Below the pieces are notes generated by a model. It was not told where the DNA came from. It saw only the letters and a list, made by a program, of their open reading frames with translations, and made no database searches. Shown here piece after piece: positions 1 to 10,121 of a stretch of DNA of 27,552 bases. The stretch comes from Brachionus plicatilis. Its lineage: Eukaryota; Rotifera; Eurotatoria; Ploima; Brachionidae. The position numbers and the translations under genes are program-made. Location: assembly GCA_010279815.1 (NCBI GenBank), contig QEOQ01000136.1, positions 335,922 to 363,473 on the forward strand, read 5' to 3'. Each line of letters starts with the position of its first letter. Position 1 is the stretch's first letter.

Positions 1-1094
1 TCTTATTTAACTTTATTTTAATTTTTTTTTCTATATTTTTATTCTAAATGAGCATTAGCTCAAAAAATAAATAAATTAAACAAATGATGTAAATTTTTTT
101 TTGCTGGGAAAAAATAAAATAGAAGTAGGAAAAAATAATGAGTATTTAATTGAATAAATTTTCTGGTAAAAAATAATTTTGCTAACGGGTATTCACAAAA
201 TAATGCTCAAGATTTTGACAAATGACAAATTAAATGAGCTCTTAATCATTCTTTTATGCCAAATCGTTCAAAAGTTATTTGAGATTGTCCAATCCATCTT
301 TTTTTTCAAAACATGGGCTGCAAATTTACCAGACAAAATACTCACAATTTTGTCAAAAGAATGCCATTGTGAAAAGAATAGTAACAAAATGTACTCAAAC
401 TTGCACGAATTAAATGAATAAATAAATGAAGAAATAAATAAATTAAAATAAATAAATTAAGTTAATTCACAATTTCAAATTTATAACTTTTAAATCCATT
501 CATTAAAACTGAAATTCTTTAATTTTTCCACTTAAATAAATATTGAATTTTAAAACAGTAAATTTTTTTGTCTTTCATTAAAATCAATTAAAATATTTAA
601 ATCTATTAAATTATAATAAAAAGGGACATATTGAAATATTAAATATGAAGTCAAAAAGTCAAAAGTCAAAAAGAAGTCAAAAAGCCATGGATCATTTTTT
701 CTTTAATTACTGTTAAATTTAAATCCCAAATCAATAATTCACCACTTCCTGATGAATTAGTAGCAAATTTGTTTCTGTTTAACTTCTCTAGTATTAACGT
801 ATGTGGTCGGATAATTTTTTCTTCCTTTTCAATTTTTTCAGTATTCAAATTAAATTTTTTTAAATACAGATATTTTTTTGAACGATGTGTATATACAATA
901 ATATTATCAAAAAATAAAGCTTCGACATTAACAATATCTAGACTATATTGATTGATAATTTGCCCATTAAAATATTTGAAGATTGTCACAAAAGAGTCAT
1001 CACTTAAAATAAAGAGTTTAACCTCAACCAAATCTGCCCGGCGAATACCTTTTATTATTAAATTATAAACATTTCCCATCAAGAAAAATCCTGA
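1..1094. repeat. Left arm of a large inverted duplication
   Basis: Bases 1-415 are the reverse complement of 3033-3447, with several substitutions and no net indel. Bases 672-1094 are the reverse complement of 2343-2765, with one substitution seen (near 691) and no indel. The 256 bases between (416-671) do not match the corresponding 267 bases of the other arm. The arm begins at the first base of the window, so it may continue outside. The spacer between the arms is about 1.25 kb. Confidence 0.9.
672..1094 (-). pseudogene. Duplicated propeller fragment of the zinc-finger/coiled-coil family (left arm)
   Basis: Read on the minus strand, this stretch encodes the middle of the C-terminal beta-propeller-like half of the family whose intact member lies at 19319-20860. 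Recognisable pieces are a segment ending FNGQIINQYS and a strand GELLIWDLNLTVI. The frame is open for about 140 codons. It has no zinc finger or coiled coil, and the final ~60 codons are missing because the arm switches to unrelated sequence near 671. Its upstream end fuses at about 1094 to plus-strand sequence of the same family, making a head-to-head join. It carries the same small deletion as the plus-strand copy. I read it as a dead fragment made by the inverted duplication. Confidence 0.8.
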
Positions 1095-2954
1095 AATTGT
1101 TTTCAAATGAAAAAAAATGAGAAAAAATTAAACCAAATTATTTACAATGAAAAAAGGCAGTGTATTTTAAATTTGTGTGACCATGTGGATTCAATTAAAC
1201 AAAACATTGGATTCTACTTAAAAGACTGATTGTCAAGCGTGAATAGTAAAATCGATCTGAAGAGAGAAACTTTAAAGGCTCATTTTAATAATAATAATAA
1301 TAATAATAATATATATAAGCTACAGCAAGACTAGCTTGCGGAGGTGGCCTACTAGGAGGTCACCTATGGTAGCTCTTTGCACATTACACATAAAAATTTA
1401 CTGCAAAAAGAAAAAACTGTTTAAATTTTTAGGTCAAAATAATAATAAATAATAATAATATAAGTTACAACAATCTAACAATCTAGACTTGCTAAGATGG
1501 GAAACAGTAGGATCCCATCTATAGTAACTGTGGTATGTAATAATAACAATAAAAAAAAAAAAAAAAAAACATTCATATACTACTTCACACTTTCATATGC
1601 TACATATACTACATCACCATTGCATTTGAATTTTAAATTAATCTTTTTCTTTTTTTCTATTTCTTTTTTTTTCTTTTCTTTCTTTTCCTTTTTTTTCTTT
1701 TTTTTCTATGTTAGACTAAGACCGATCCAATCAAGCAAATCAACCAGACCAATCTAGCTCCACAAAGACCACAAAATAACAAAATAATTGATGACCACTA
1801 TGAGTCATTGAGAAGCCTAGTTGAGCAACATGAATCAAAATATACAGACACCATCAAACAAGACTTGAATCAAATTGATACCAAGAAAATTCGTGATGAG
1901 ATCCAAAATCCAAGCCAAATTGATCCAACTGATTTCAATGCTTTGAATGAATTTTTGACAGATTTGAAAAAAAAAAATCTCGATCAAAATTTGCAACAAA
2001 TGGAACAATTTCAAAATTTTAATTTTTATCAAAGTGAAAAAGAACCCGATTTGGACATTTCAGAATTATTTGGTTCGTTTAGCCAAAATGATACTCAAAT
2101 GATAGATGAGAAAAGTAAATCGTCTGATCAGCCCAAATTTATTTGTAAGGTTGGACTTGCACAATTTGAGGAATTAAGTAATGGCCAAATAGTTTCTACA
2201 TCTTTTTCCAAACCATCAAATTTAGTTTTTTATGACCCTCAAAGTGGACAAATCAAAGAAATAGCTGGCAAAAGTTCAATAAAATTTTTATTTACTAAAG
2301 AGGATACTGACGAAATAATTGTTGTAGATGATGAATTTAATGTCAGGATTTTTCTTGATGGGAAATGTTTATAATTTAATAATAAAAGGTATTCGCCGGG
2401 CAGATTTGGTTGAGGTTAAACTCTTTATTTTAAGTGATGACTCTTTTGTGACAATCTTCAAATATTTTAATGGGCAAATTATCAATCAATATAGTCTAGA
2501 TATTGTTAATGTCGAAGCTTTATTTTTTGATAATATTATTGTATATACACATCGTTCAAAAAAATATCTGTATTTAAAAAAATTTAATTTGAATACTGAA
2601 AAAATTGAAAAGGAAGAAAAAATTATCCGACCACATACGTTAATACTAGAGAAGTTAAACAGAAACAAATTTGCTACTAATTCATCAGGAAGTGGTGAAT
2701 TATTGATTTGGGATTTAAATTTAACAGTAATTAAAGAAAAAATGATCTATGGCTTTTTGACTTCTATTAATTTAGTTTGTTCGTGTAGAAACGGATATTT
2801 AGTAAGTATTAGCATTGATGGTGAGATTAAGGTTTGGAATGAACAAAATTTTAAACTGGTCGAACAATTCTTTATATCATCAGTTACATTATATGCTAAA
2901 AAATTAAAATGCGGAAAAATTTTTTGTATTGACAAGAATTTAAATCTAATTTAA
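1095..2954 (+). pseudogene. Broken zinc-finger/coiled-coil/propeller family member
   Basis: By comparison with 19319-20860 and 26132-27552 this is a third copy with four defects. First, the 5' end, which should encode the N-terminal zinc finger, is missing: homology starts abruptly at about 1095 with the segment ending FQMKKNEKK. Second, TGA at 1227-1229 replaces a Cys codon of the paralogues. Third, a ~490-bp insertion with flanking TAA splits the coding sequence at 1289-1776. Fourth, about 8 bases are lost near 2371, moving the frame and giving an immediate stop at 2372-2374. From there the next frame stays open and family-like to a natural stop at 2952-2954. The coiled-coil segment (1781-2040) and a propeller strand near the end (GEIKVWNEQN) are well preserved, so decay is recent. 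No promoter is apparent. Confidence 0.85.
1289..1776. mobile_element. SINE-like or composite insertion in the pseudogene
   Basis: This sequence is absent from both paralogues at the matching codon and is flanked by TAA on both sides (1286-1288 and 1777-1779). It contains two related units about 145 bp apart. Each has an AAT microsatellite followed by ATATAAG or ATATAAGT and a foldback block closed by a complementary hexamer pair (1318-1374 and 1463-1529). A 19-A run lies at 1551-1569, and a long polypyrimidine tract at about 1637-1708 is followed by TATGTTAG, which resembles a 3' splice site. A non-autonomous retroposon pair is the simplest reading. I do not recognise the family. Confidence 0.55.
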
Positions 2955-3447
2955 TTGGAATTATTTCATTTAAATAATTATGATAAAAATTTAAATATTC
3001 AATAAAAAATTTAGATGAACAAATTTATTTTTATTTAATTCGTGCAAGTTTGAGTATCTTTTGTTACTATTCTTTTCACAATAGCATTCTTTTGACAAAA
3101 TTATGAGTATTTTGTCTGGTAAATTTGCAGCCCATGTTTTGAAAAAAAAGATGGATTGGACAATCTCAAATAACTTTTGAACGATTTGGCATAAAAGAAT
3201 GATTAAGAGCTCATTTAATTTGTCATTTGTCAAAATCTTGAGCATTATTTTGTGAATACCCGTTAGCAAAATTATTTTTTACCAGAATATTTATTTAATT
3301 TAATACTCATTATTTTTTCCTACTTCTATTTTATTTTTTCCCAGCAAAAAAAAATTTACATCATTTGTTTAATTTATTTATTTTTTGAGCTAATGCTCAT
3401 TTAGAATAAAAATATAGAAAAAAAAATTAAAATAAAGTTAAATAAGA
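2343..3447. repeat. Right arm of the large inverted duplication
   Basis: Partner of 1-1094. The inner block (2343-2765) lies inside the propeller coding sequence of the broken gene. The outer block (3033-3447) lies downstream of that gene's stop. The middle (2766-3032) is the authentic 3' end of the gene plus flank and has no counterpart in the left arm. The outer block has diverged visibly more than the inner block. Confidence 0.9.
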
Positions 3448-3647
3448 TAAAATTAAATAAAAATTTAAAAAAAAAAGGAAAAATGGGATAAATAAAATCC
3501 AAAACCAGCAACTCTTGAAACTTTTTCTCGGAGTGAAAAAGGTTAAAATCCAATGAAATGAACTTTAAATTTTGTTACTTAAACACGTGACTCAAAAATA
3601 AGTCCGAATTAAACTGATTTTTTTGACGACTTTTATAATAATCATAG

Positions 3648-3824
3648 TATTGTATTTATTTGAGTGATTTTGAAGAAAAACTCGATCAATTGACCAAGCA
3701 AAATGAGGAAAAAGACGAAAATTTTGCTTTGCTTTTTCGAAAATTTGAATCCGAAAAGAATGAATCAGTACGATATAATGAAGTATCAAAGGAGAATCGT
3801 CTTCAAGAAATGTTAAACACATAA
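3648..3824 (+). pseudogene. Short coiled-coil coding fragment, unknown gene
   Basis: An open stretch of about 58 codons ends at TAA 3822-3824 and has no in-frame ATG near its start. The peptide is highly charged with heptad-like spacing, for example SDFEEKLDQLTKQNEEKDE, and looks like real coding sequence rather than chance. The frame opens just after an AG at 3646-3647, so it could be a last exon or a fragment of a gene whose remainder is elsewhere. The retrotransposon begins 84 bases downstream. The rest of 3448-3908 is AT-rich with no other recognisable feature. I do not recognise the family. Confidence 0.35.
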
Positions 3825-3908
3825 GATGATAAGATACGGCAATAGAAACTTAAACAGAAAATTTCTTTCTCTTTTAAAATTTTGAAATTTTGAAAAAATA
3901 GAAAGCTT

Positions 3909-4183
3909 TGTTATAGGGCTGATTTAATAAGTTAGATCAGTTGCTAAGCATTATTCTCCTTGTTTGATAGATATATTAATTGTGGTTAATTAATATATTA
4001 TATTAATTGGTATTTCTAGGCAACTCTAATTAATAGCTTCGAGACGAATTGGAGATGGTATTTAAAGGAAATAGATTTTAAGTTTAATTGTGTTTTTGTT
4101 TGTTTGAAAATAAAGATATTCAAAACAATCTAATCTTTCCTTGATACAATTATGAATAAAAGGAAGAAAACCACACTACAACA
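3909..4183 (+). repeat. 5' LTR
   Basis: It matches 9499-9773 base for base as far as I can read. Shared identity runs four bases further (ACTT), but I end the LTR at CA because TGTTATAG/CTACAACA then form the terminal inverted repeat. TATTTAAA at 4059-4066 is a candidate TATA element, and AATAAA at 4109-4114 is a candidate polyadenylation signal. The last 32 bases contain the Gag start codon and about ten codons. Confidence 0.92.
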
Positions 4184-7100
4184 ACTTGGCGCTGCGACTA
4201 AAAGAATCGCGGAGAGAGAAGGAAATGAAAGTGCAATTGGAAACAAACAAAGAGGACCTGGTAGACCAAAGAAAAAGGCAAGAAGAGAGGAAGTCTGCGA
4301 GGAAGATGTCGACAGTGACGAATCAGTCCTGGATGAACCAACTAACATAAAAACGAAGAAAATCGCAAGAAGAGAAGAAGTCTGTGAGGAAGATGTATGT
4401 GAGGAAGATGTCGATGGTGAAGCAATAGTTGTGACTACTCGTCCACAATACCCAATAAACATCAACATTCGGCTATATAATGGAACACCAGGAGAAGATT
4501 TTGAACAATGGCTTGCCGAATTCAAAACCAAAACCTCGAGAGTGAGTGAAAATTATAAGATGGAGCTCTTTAAAGCTTATATGGGATCGAAGGCACGGGA
4601 ATGTATGGAAGGCCTTAATGAGCAAGATATGGACACTTTTGACAAATTAAGTTTCGAGATGAGAAAACTCTTTTGTAAGACAAATCCTGAGCATTATTTG
4701 TTAGAGTTAACTAAGCTTAAACGTGACTCTTCCGAATCTTTGGTTTTCTTCAGCTTGAAGATAGCTCAAATAGTCAAGAAAGCTTATCCTATGATTGCAG
4801 ATCCAATTGTGTTGAAAAAATTGAAATTGGAAAACTTTCTAAGAGGATTGTCAAATGATTTGGCTGCAATGATTCGTGTTAGAAAACCTACTGATCTGCA
4901 AGAGGGATTACGTTTTGCTGAGATTTGTGAAGTTGATAAAGGGACTAGAAAGAAGGAACAACTGTATTTCAATGAGATTAAACCGATAGAGCCTGATTCT
5001 GAAGGTAGTGACAAAAAAAGTACAAAATCATCCACTTCAAAAGCTGATGCTAAAACGAAGACAAATATTGATTCGAAAAATTTGGAAAACGACTTGTCAA
5101 CTTTATATCAAAAATTAAACAAACAAGTAAACCAAGCGAAGCAACACTATTCAAATTTGATGACTGAGATCCAAACCTGGAAAAATATGCGTAATGATAA
5201 AATCAGCCGTCATAACCACTATAATTGGCAACCCAACAACAAGCGTTTCAAGAAGAATTTTTACAGAAACAATAGGGATACTACTCCAGTCGCAACCAAT
5301 ACAAATGGTCAGCAAACAAATTACCCGGAACCTGTTCAAGGTCAGGGTAAGTTGACTCCTGCTTCCCCGAATGAGACTAGGAAATGCTTCAATTGTCAAC
5401 AAGTTGGCCATATAAGACTTTATTGCCCTAACAAATTTAGGTCCTCGAATTTACCTCTTAATAGAGTGATGACAGCTACTAACCAGTTCTCTAATTTAAT
5501 AAATAGTTTAGAAATGTGTATGAAGCTTTTCTTTGACCCTGTCTTATTTCACAACCCATTCAGTCCTGTAGTGGAACCAACCTCTTTAAAAAATGAAATT
5601 AACCTGCACAAATCCATCTCTTTAGACTTATCCAATAGTAATTTAATCCATTTATCGGCTAAGGCCTTTGGTATTGAAATATCGAATGTTCTTGACACAG
5701 GAGCCAGCAGAAGTATGATAAGTAAATCCTGCTTGAATAAGGTTTTAAGAAATGCGGATCGAAATAGCATTAAATTAAGCAGATTAGCGAGACCTTTAGA
5801 AATTAAATTGGGTGACTCTTCGCTTACCGAGTGTAAAGTGAAAGTAAATTTGGAAATTGAAATTGAAGGTGACTTTTATCCATTAGATTTATTAGTTTTA
5901 GAAAGTTTGCCATATGATGTTCTTTTTGGGATGGATTTTATTATACTTTATGATGTGTTGATCCGTCCCGCCTCTAAAACAATATTAATTGAACCAGACC
6001 AGGTAATAACAAACAGATATGAAATTCCAGAAAACTACTTGACTTTATCAGAAAATGTTTATATTCCTTCTTTTTGCGAGACAGTTGTATCAGTATTAAA
6101 GAACAAATCTTTTAGTGAAGACGGAATCGTAAGTAGTTATTCACCACTTGTAGATAGATTTGGAGTTTATATTGGGAAAGGAATTATATCGAATAATAGC
6201 GATATGTGTGTTTTGGCTAATTTAACTAAAGGGACTGTTTGTTTGCCGAAAGGGACTATCATCGCAAACATTTTTGAGGTTAAAGCTGAAGACATTCTTT
6301 TTCTAGCTGAGGAAAAAATGGGGCAATCACAGGAGGAATCTAAGGACATAGAAATAATAGAGGAAGAAATGACCCCTGAGGGAATAGATCTTTCTTGTAC
6401 CACATTAGATGACCAACAAAAGACACAGCTCACAAAACTGTTAGTTGAATATAAGAGCCTATTTAGTCATAGTCTCGGGAGTCCAGGTTCTGCTAAAGGG
6501 GTAGTACATAATATTAATACAGAGGAAAACAATCCAGCGAGTTGTGCTCCCAGAAGAGTGGGTATAAGAGAGAAACAGGTCATAGATGAACATGTAAAGG
6601 AAATGTTAGATAAGAATATAATCAAGCCTTCACGTAGTCCTTGGGCGTCTCCTGTCACACTTGTAAATAAAAAAGACGGTTCAATAAGGTTTTGTGTAGA
6701 TTATCGTAAGTTAAATAAACTGACAAAGAAAGATGTGTATCCATTACCAAGGATTGATGACACACTAAATAGCCTTGGAAAATGTAGTTTCTTTTCAACT
6801 TTGGATTTAACAACGGGTTATTACCAAATCCCTGTAGCACCTCAGGATAAAGAAAAGACTGCATTTATAAGTCATGCAGGGCTGTTTGAGTTTCAAGTAA
6901 TGCCTTTTGGACTAACGAATGCTCCTGCTACTTTCCAAAGGTACATGGACATTGTATTTGCAGGCTTGAAGTGGTTTTGTTGTTTAATTTATCTAGATGA
7001 CATAATCATCTTTTCAAGAACATTTGAGGAGCATGTTGAGCATTTAAGGCTGGTTTTCGATAGGATGAAAGAATACAACTTAAAAATTAAAAGATCAAAA

Positions 7101-9101
7101 TGTTCTTTTTGTAGAGAAGACTTAATTTTTTTGGGACACAAAGTGACTGCTGCCGGAATTAGCCCAGATCCACAAAAAGTTAAAGCTATTTTAGATATTA
7201 TTATCCCAAAGAATAAAGCTGATTTAAGAACTTTCTTGGGATTATGTGGATATTACCGTAAATTTATAGAAGACTTTGCTAGAATTGCGGCTAGTCTATA
7301 TGATTTGACGCGTGAAACTTCTGAATATGTTTGGGGGAATGAGCACCAGAAAAGTTTTGAAAAGCTTAAAAGTTTACTTTCAAAATATCCTATTTTAAGA
7401 CACCCTGATTTTAATTACCCTTTTATAATCCAAACAGACGCTAGTGATATAGGATTAGGTGCTGTATTGTGCCAAATAATAAATGGAGAGGAAAGGGTTA
7501 TCGAGTATATAAGCAGAAGCTTACAGCCTTCTGAAAGAAAGTGGTCCGTTAGAGAGAAGGAAGCTCTTGGAATTATTTGGGCTTGTGAGCAATTTCGACC
7601 TTTTGTTATTGGGACAAAATTTATAATTGAAACCGATCATGAGTCCTTAAAATGGTTAATGGATGCACAAACCCCTGCACGTCTTGTCAGATGGGCTTTA
7701 AGGTTAAGTGAATTCGATTTTGAAATAAGGCATAAACGGGGTTCGAAAAATTCAAATGCTGACGCCTTGTCTCGTTTAGTTCCGTGTAGAGAAGAGCCGG
7801 AAATTAAAGATATAGACTCTTATCTTTTATTGGGAGACAATGTATTAAGGGAGGAAAGTCCACTTCAAAATCTGAACATTATAAAAGAACAAGCTAAGGA
7901 TCCCTATTTATTTTCAATTTATAACAGTATTTTAAAGGACCCAAACTCCAGTTACTCTTCCAAATTTACGATAAAAAATTCTGCTCTTTATTATAAAGGT
8001 CAAAGTGAACAAAATCTACTAGTTGTTCCTCAACAAATTATCCCTATTTTACTGGAACACTACCATCATAAAGCTCTGGCTCATGTGGGTAGGGATAAGA
8101 TGTTTTTCCACCTAAGAGATAAATTTTATTGGCCTGGAATGTATGAAGATGTAAGGAGATGGGTAGGCGCATGTTTAAGTTGTAACAGGGTAAAACCAAA
8201 CCAACCGATAAAGAATGGGATGTTACAACCTATTCGTGTATCATACCCATTTGAGGTTGTAGGAATGGATATTTTGGATCCAATAAAAAGGTCAAGAAAT
8301 GGTTTCAAGTACGTTTTTGTTCTAGTTGATCTTTTTACAAACTGGGTAGAAGCTTGTCCACTTAGAACTTTGGAGGCAGCCGAAGTGGCAAAGAAATTTT
8401 ATAGTGTTATTATTACTCGCCATGGATGTCCTAGTAAAGTATTGACTGATCAAGGTACTCAGTTTACCTCGAATCTTTTCAAAACACTGTGCAAAAAATT
8501 TGGGATTTACAAATTAGAGTGTAGCAGTAAACATCCACAAACTAATGGCAAAACAGAAAGATTTAATCGATTCTTGTCCAATTCATTAGCAATGTTGGTG
8601 AATGAAAGACAGAATAATTGGGATGAACTAATTGATGACATTTTGTTAGCGTATAGAGTTACTATCAACATGACGATTAAAGAAACACCTTTTTTTCTAT
8701 TATATGGTAGAGACGCAGTCTTGCCTTCCGATGTAATGTTTGGTGTTTCGCGGAGTTTAGAACCTGATAATTCTGAAGACAAATTCGATTATAAAGTAAA
8801 ATTATTGAATAGATTGAGAGCAAGTTATGAGAATATAGAGAAACAAAGGGACAAACAAATGAATTATTACAAAGATCGGTATGATAAGACCCATAAGAAT
8901 GTTAACTTTGAGATAGACTCTGAAGTTATGGTTTATTGGCCTGTACCTAAACAAGGTTATACTCAAAAACTTCTTCCAAGTTGGCAAGGCCCGTACAAGG
9001 TACTTGCGAAACTAAGTGACTTGACTTATAGAATAGAGAAGGATAACAAGTCATTTGTGATTCATGTCCAGCGATTAAGACCATACAAACGATTTGAATA
9101 G
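4152..9101 (+). CDS. Gag-Pol polyprotein of the Ty3/Gypsy element
   Basis: The single uninterrupted frame of 1,649 residues makes capsid and replication enzymes with no frameshift between Gag and Pol. The N-terminus is basic, with an AT-hook-like GRPKKKARR and an acidic motif EEVCEEDV repeated nearby. A Gag capsid-like region follows (about 95-235). The CCHC knuckle is C412-x2-C415-x4-H420-x4-C425. The aspartic protease motif DTGA starts at D515. Reverse transcriptase spans about 805-985 with YLDD at 947-950. RNase H begins around D1096. The integrase zinc finger is H1306-x4-H1311-x29-C1341-x2-C1344, and the catalytic triad is D1373, D1433, E1469 (D-x59-D-x35-E). A GPY/F module sits at G1613-P-Y. 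All key residues are present. The start at 4152 is the first in-frame ATG and falls inside the LTR. Expression presumably comes from the LTR promoter. Confidence 0.96.
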   Translation: MNKRKKTTLQQLGAATKRIAEREGNESAIGNKQRGPGRPKKKARREEVCEEDVDSDESVLDEPTNIKTKKIARREEVCEEDVCEEDVDGEAIVVTTRPQYPININIRLYNGTPGEDFEQWLAEFKTKTSRVSENYKMELFKAYMGSKARECMEGLNEQDMDTFDKLSFEMRKLFCKTNPEHYLLELTKLKRDSSESLVFFSLKIAQIVKKAYPMIADPIVLKKLKLENFLRGLSNDLAAMIRVRKPTDLQEGLRFAEICEVDKGTRKKEQLYFNEIKPIEPDSEGSDKKSTKSSTSKADAKTKTNIDSKNLENDLSTLYQKLNKQVNQAKQHYSNLMTEIQTWKNMRNDKISRHNHYNWQPNNKRFKKNFYRNNRDTTPVATNTNGQQTNYPEPVQGQGKLTPASPNETRKCFNCQQVGHIRLYCPNKFRSSNLPLNRVMTATNQFSNLINSLEMCMKLFFDPVLFHNPFSPVVEPTSLKNEINLHKSISLDLSNSNLIHLSAKAFGIEISNVLDTGASRSMISKSCLNKVLRNADRNSIKLSRLARPLEIKLGDSSLTECKVKVNLEIEIEGDFYPLDLLVLESLPYDVLFGMDFIILYDVLIRPASKTILIEPDQVITNRYEIPENYLTLSENVYIPSFCETVVSVLKNKSFSEDGIVSSYSPLVDRFGVYIGKGIISNNSDMCVLANLTKGTVCLPKGTIIANIFEVKAEDILFLAEEKMGQSQEESKDIEIIEEEMTPEGIDLSCTTLDDQQKTQLTKLLVEYKSLFSHSLGSPGSAKGVVHNINTEENNPASCAPRRVGIREKQVIDEHVKEMLDKNIIKPSRSPWASPVTLVNKKDGSIRFCVDYRKLNKLTKKDVYPLPRIDDTLNSLGKCSFFSTLDLTTGYYQIPVAPQDKEKTAFISHAGLFEFQVMPFGLTNAPATFQRYMDIVFAGLKWFCCLIYLDDIIIFSRTFEEHVEHLRLVFDRMKEYNLKIKRSKCSFCREDLIFLGHKVTAAGISPDPQKVKAILDIIIPKNKADLRTFLGLCGYYRKFIEDFARIAASLYDLTRETSEYVWGNEHQKSFEKLKSLLSKYPILRHPDFNYPFIIQTDASDIGLGAVLCQIINGEERVIEYISRSLQPSERKWSVREKEALGIIWACEQFRPFVIGTKFIIETDHESLKWLMDAQTPARLVRWALRLSEFDFEIRHKRGSKNSNADALSRLVPCREEPEIKDIDSYLLLGDNVLREESPLQNLNIIKEQAKDPYLFSIYNSILKDPNSSYSSKFTIKNSALYYKGQSEQNLLVVPQQIIPILLEHYHHKALAHVGRDKMFFHLRDKFYWPGMYEDVRRWVGACLSCNRVKPNQPIKNGMLQPIRVSYPFEVVGMDILDPIKRSRNGFKYVFVLVDLFTNWVEACPLRTLEAAEVAKKFYSVIITRHGCPSKVLTDQGTQFTSNLFKTLCKKFGIYKLECSSKHPQTNGKTERFNRFLSNSLAMLVNERQNNWDELIDDILLAYRVTINMTIKETPFFLLYGRDAVLPSDVMFGVSRSLEPDNSEDKFDYKVKLLNRLRASYENIEKQRDKQMNYYKDRYDKTHKNVNFEIDSEVMVYWPVPKQGYTQKLLPSWQGPYKVLAKLSDLTYRIEKDNKSFVIHVQRLRPYKRFE
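4187..4204 (+). other. Primer-binding site
   Basis: TGGCGCTGCGAC begins three bases after the LTR end. A TGG start fits annealing to the 3'-terminal CCA of a tRNA. I could not identify the tRNA species with confidence. The site lies inside the Gag reading frame, at about codons 12-18, so it is constrained both as coding sequence and as primer site. Confidence 0.65.
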
Positions 9102-9487
9102 TTTTATATATATTAAATTATGTTCTATTTATTTCTTTTATTTATTTATTTTTTTTTAATAAGTTGTATTGTAAAGCTATTAGTTAGAGTCCTAGGGTTT
9201 GCTTAAATGATCTACTGAGGCTCCTATAGAGCTGGTAGATACGCTGTGCCTCCTCGTAGTGGACTACGAACAGCTACTTTCCTGAAGAGGGATCGTCAGG
9301 CGTACCACAGGAAACGGGAGACGGTGTGTAATACCCCAATCTTCGAGATTGACCTGCAGCCGTAGTAGACACAGTTCAACGCAGAATTCTGTGACTGAAT
9401 TCAATGCGGTTTGAGGATTGCTGATTCTGTGAATTCTGTGAATTCTGTGAATCAGGCACCTCAGCGATGAGGACATCGCTTATTAAC
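9102..9487 (+). other. Retrotransposon 3' untranslated region, GC-richer and structured
   Basis: From about 9180 this stretch is clearly richer in G and C than its surroundings. Short perfect hairpins can be read at 9254-9269 (TCGTAGT/ACTACGA) and 9337-9351 (CAATCT-TCG-AGATTG), and CCTGA/TCAGG pairs 9281-9285 with 9296-9300. Three tandem copies of the nonamer ATTCTGTGA occupy 9424-9450. No convincing frame is seen on either strand. An RNA role in packaging or translation is possible but only inferred. Confidence 0.6.
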
Positions 9488-9498
9488 AAGGGGGAGTG
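9488..9498 (+). other. Polypurine tract
   Basis: AAGGGGGAG followed by TG lies immediately before the 3' LTR. This is the expected plus-strand primer site. The two bases between the purine run and the LTR fit the dinucleotide usually removed by integrase. Confidence 0.8.
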
Positions 9499-9773
9499 TG
9501 TTATAGGGCTGATTTAATAAGTTAGATCAGTTGCTAAGCATTATTCTCCTTGTTTGATAGATATATTAATTGTGGTTAATTAATATATTATATTAATTGG
9601 TATTTCTAGGCAACTCTAATTAATAGCTTCGAGACGAATTGGAGATGGTATTTAAAGGAAATAGATTTTAAGTTTAATTGTGTTTTTGTTTGTTTGAAAA
9701 TAAAGATATTCAAAACAATCTAATCTTTCCTTGATACAATTATGAATAAAAGGAAGAAAACCACACTACAACA
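9499..9773 (+). repeat. 3' LTR
   Basis: It is identical to the 5' LTR, including the candidate TATA element (9649-9656), the AATAAA (9699-9704) and the Gag ATG (9742), which here opens only a 13-codon frame ending in flanking DNA. It lies on the same strand as, and 348 bases upstream of, the ALF-like gene. Confidence 0.92.
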
Positions 9774-10121
9774 ACTTTATTAGAATTATTAAAAAAGATG
9801 TGTAAAATTTTGATAGAATTTTAACGAATTCATTTAAAAAATAAATAAAAAGTGTTATTATTGTTTTTCAAGACAAAAATAACAAAAGATTTGAAAAACA
9901 ATAGTAACAAATAATTTCATAAAAATTTCATATAAATATTCTAAATTTAACTTTATAATTGCATTTAATTTTTATTTTTCAATGTTCTATTGTTTTCTTG
10001 TTTTATTATAAAAAATAATATTTTTTAATTTATAAAATGAAATTACATTATTTTAAACCAAGCTTTTGGTATTTTTTATAAGTATTTAAGGTCTTAAAAA
10101 AATTTTGAAGTTTTTAAAAAA
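9774..10121 (+). promoter_or_regulatory. AT-rich upstream region of the ALF-like gene
   Basis: The stretch contains an imperfect palindrome at 9854-9871/9891-9908 (17 of 18 positions complementary) and a candidate TATAAAA at 10031-10037, about 85 bases before the start codon. I see no GC-rich kappaB-like site. No coding sequence is evident. The promoter assignment is an inference from position and composition. Confidence 0.3.

Larger units (their letters stand above)
3909..9773 (+). mobile_element. Complete Ty3/Gypsy LTR retrotransposon
   Basis: The 5,865-bp element has identical 275-bp LTRs, a primer-binding site, one intact Gag-Pol frame, a 3' untranslated block and a polypurine tract. The LTR ends form a short inverted repeat, TGTTATAG and CTACAACA. 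The order protease, reverse transcriptase, RNase H, integrase is that of Ty3/Gypsy (Metaviridae). There is no envelope gene and no chromodomain. Target-site duplication is imperfect: GCTT precedes the 5' LTR and ACTT follows the 3' LTR. Identical LTRs and an intact frame point to recent insertion and possible activity. Confidence 0.95.

Noticed and set aside
179..421. An 80-codon frame in the left palindrome arm and its counterpart at 2991-3269
   Set aside because: The same frame appears in both arms only because they are duplicates. It is AT-driven, lacks known motifs and differs at its end. Coding cannot be excluded but is not supported.
769..951. Open frames antisense to the propeller fragments (also 1835-2032, 2486-2668, 2747-2935, 20267-20464)
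   Set aside because: They mirror coding sequence of the zinc-finger/coiled-coil family on the other strand and have no independent coding signature.
1497..1757. Frame with long Lys and Phe runs
   Set aside because: It is a translation of the poly(A) and polypyrimidine tracts of the insertion.
9102..9498. Envelope or other third gene in the retrotransposon
   Set aside because: No frame of useful length is present between the Gag-Pol stop and the polypurine tract.
3905..9777. Perfect target-site duplication of the LTR element
   Set aside because: GCTT and ACTT differ at the first base, and ACTT also follows the 5' LTR, so I do not call a true duplication.
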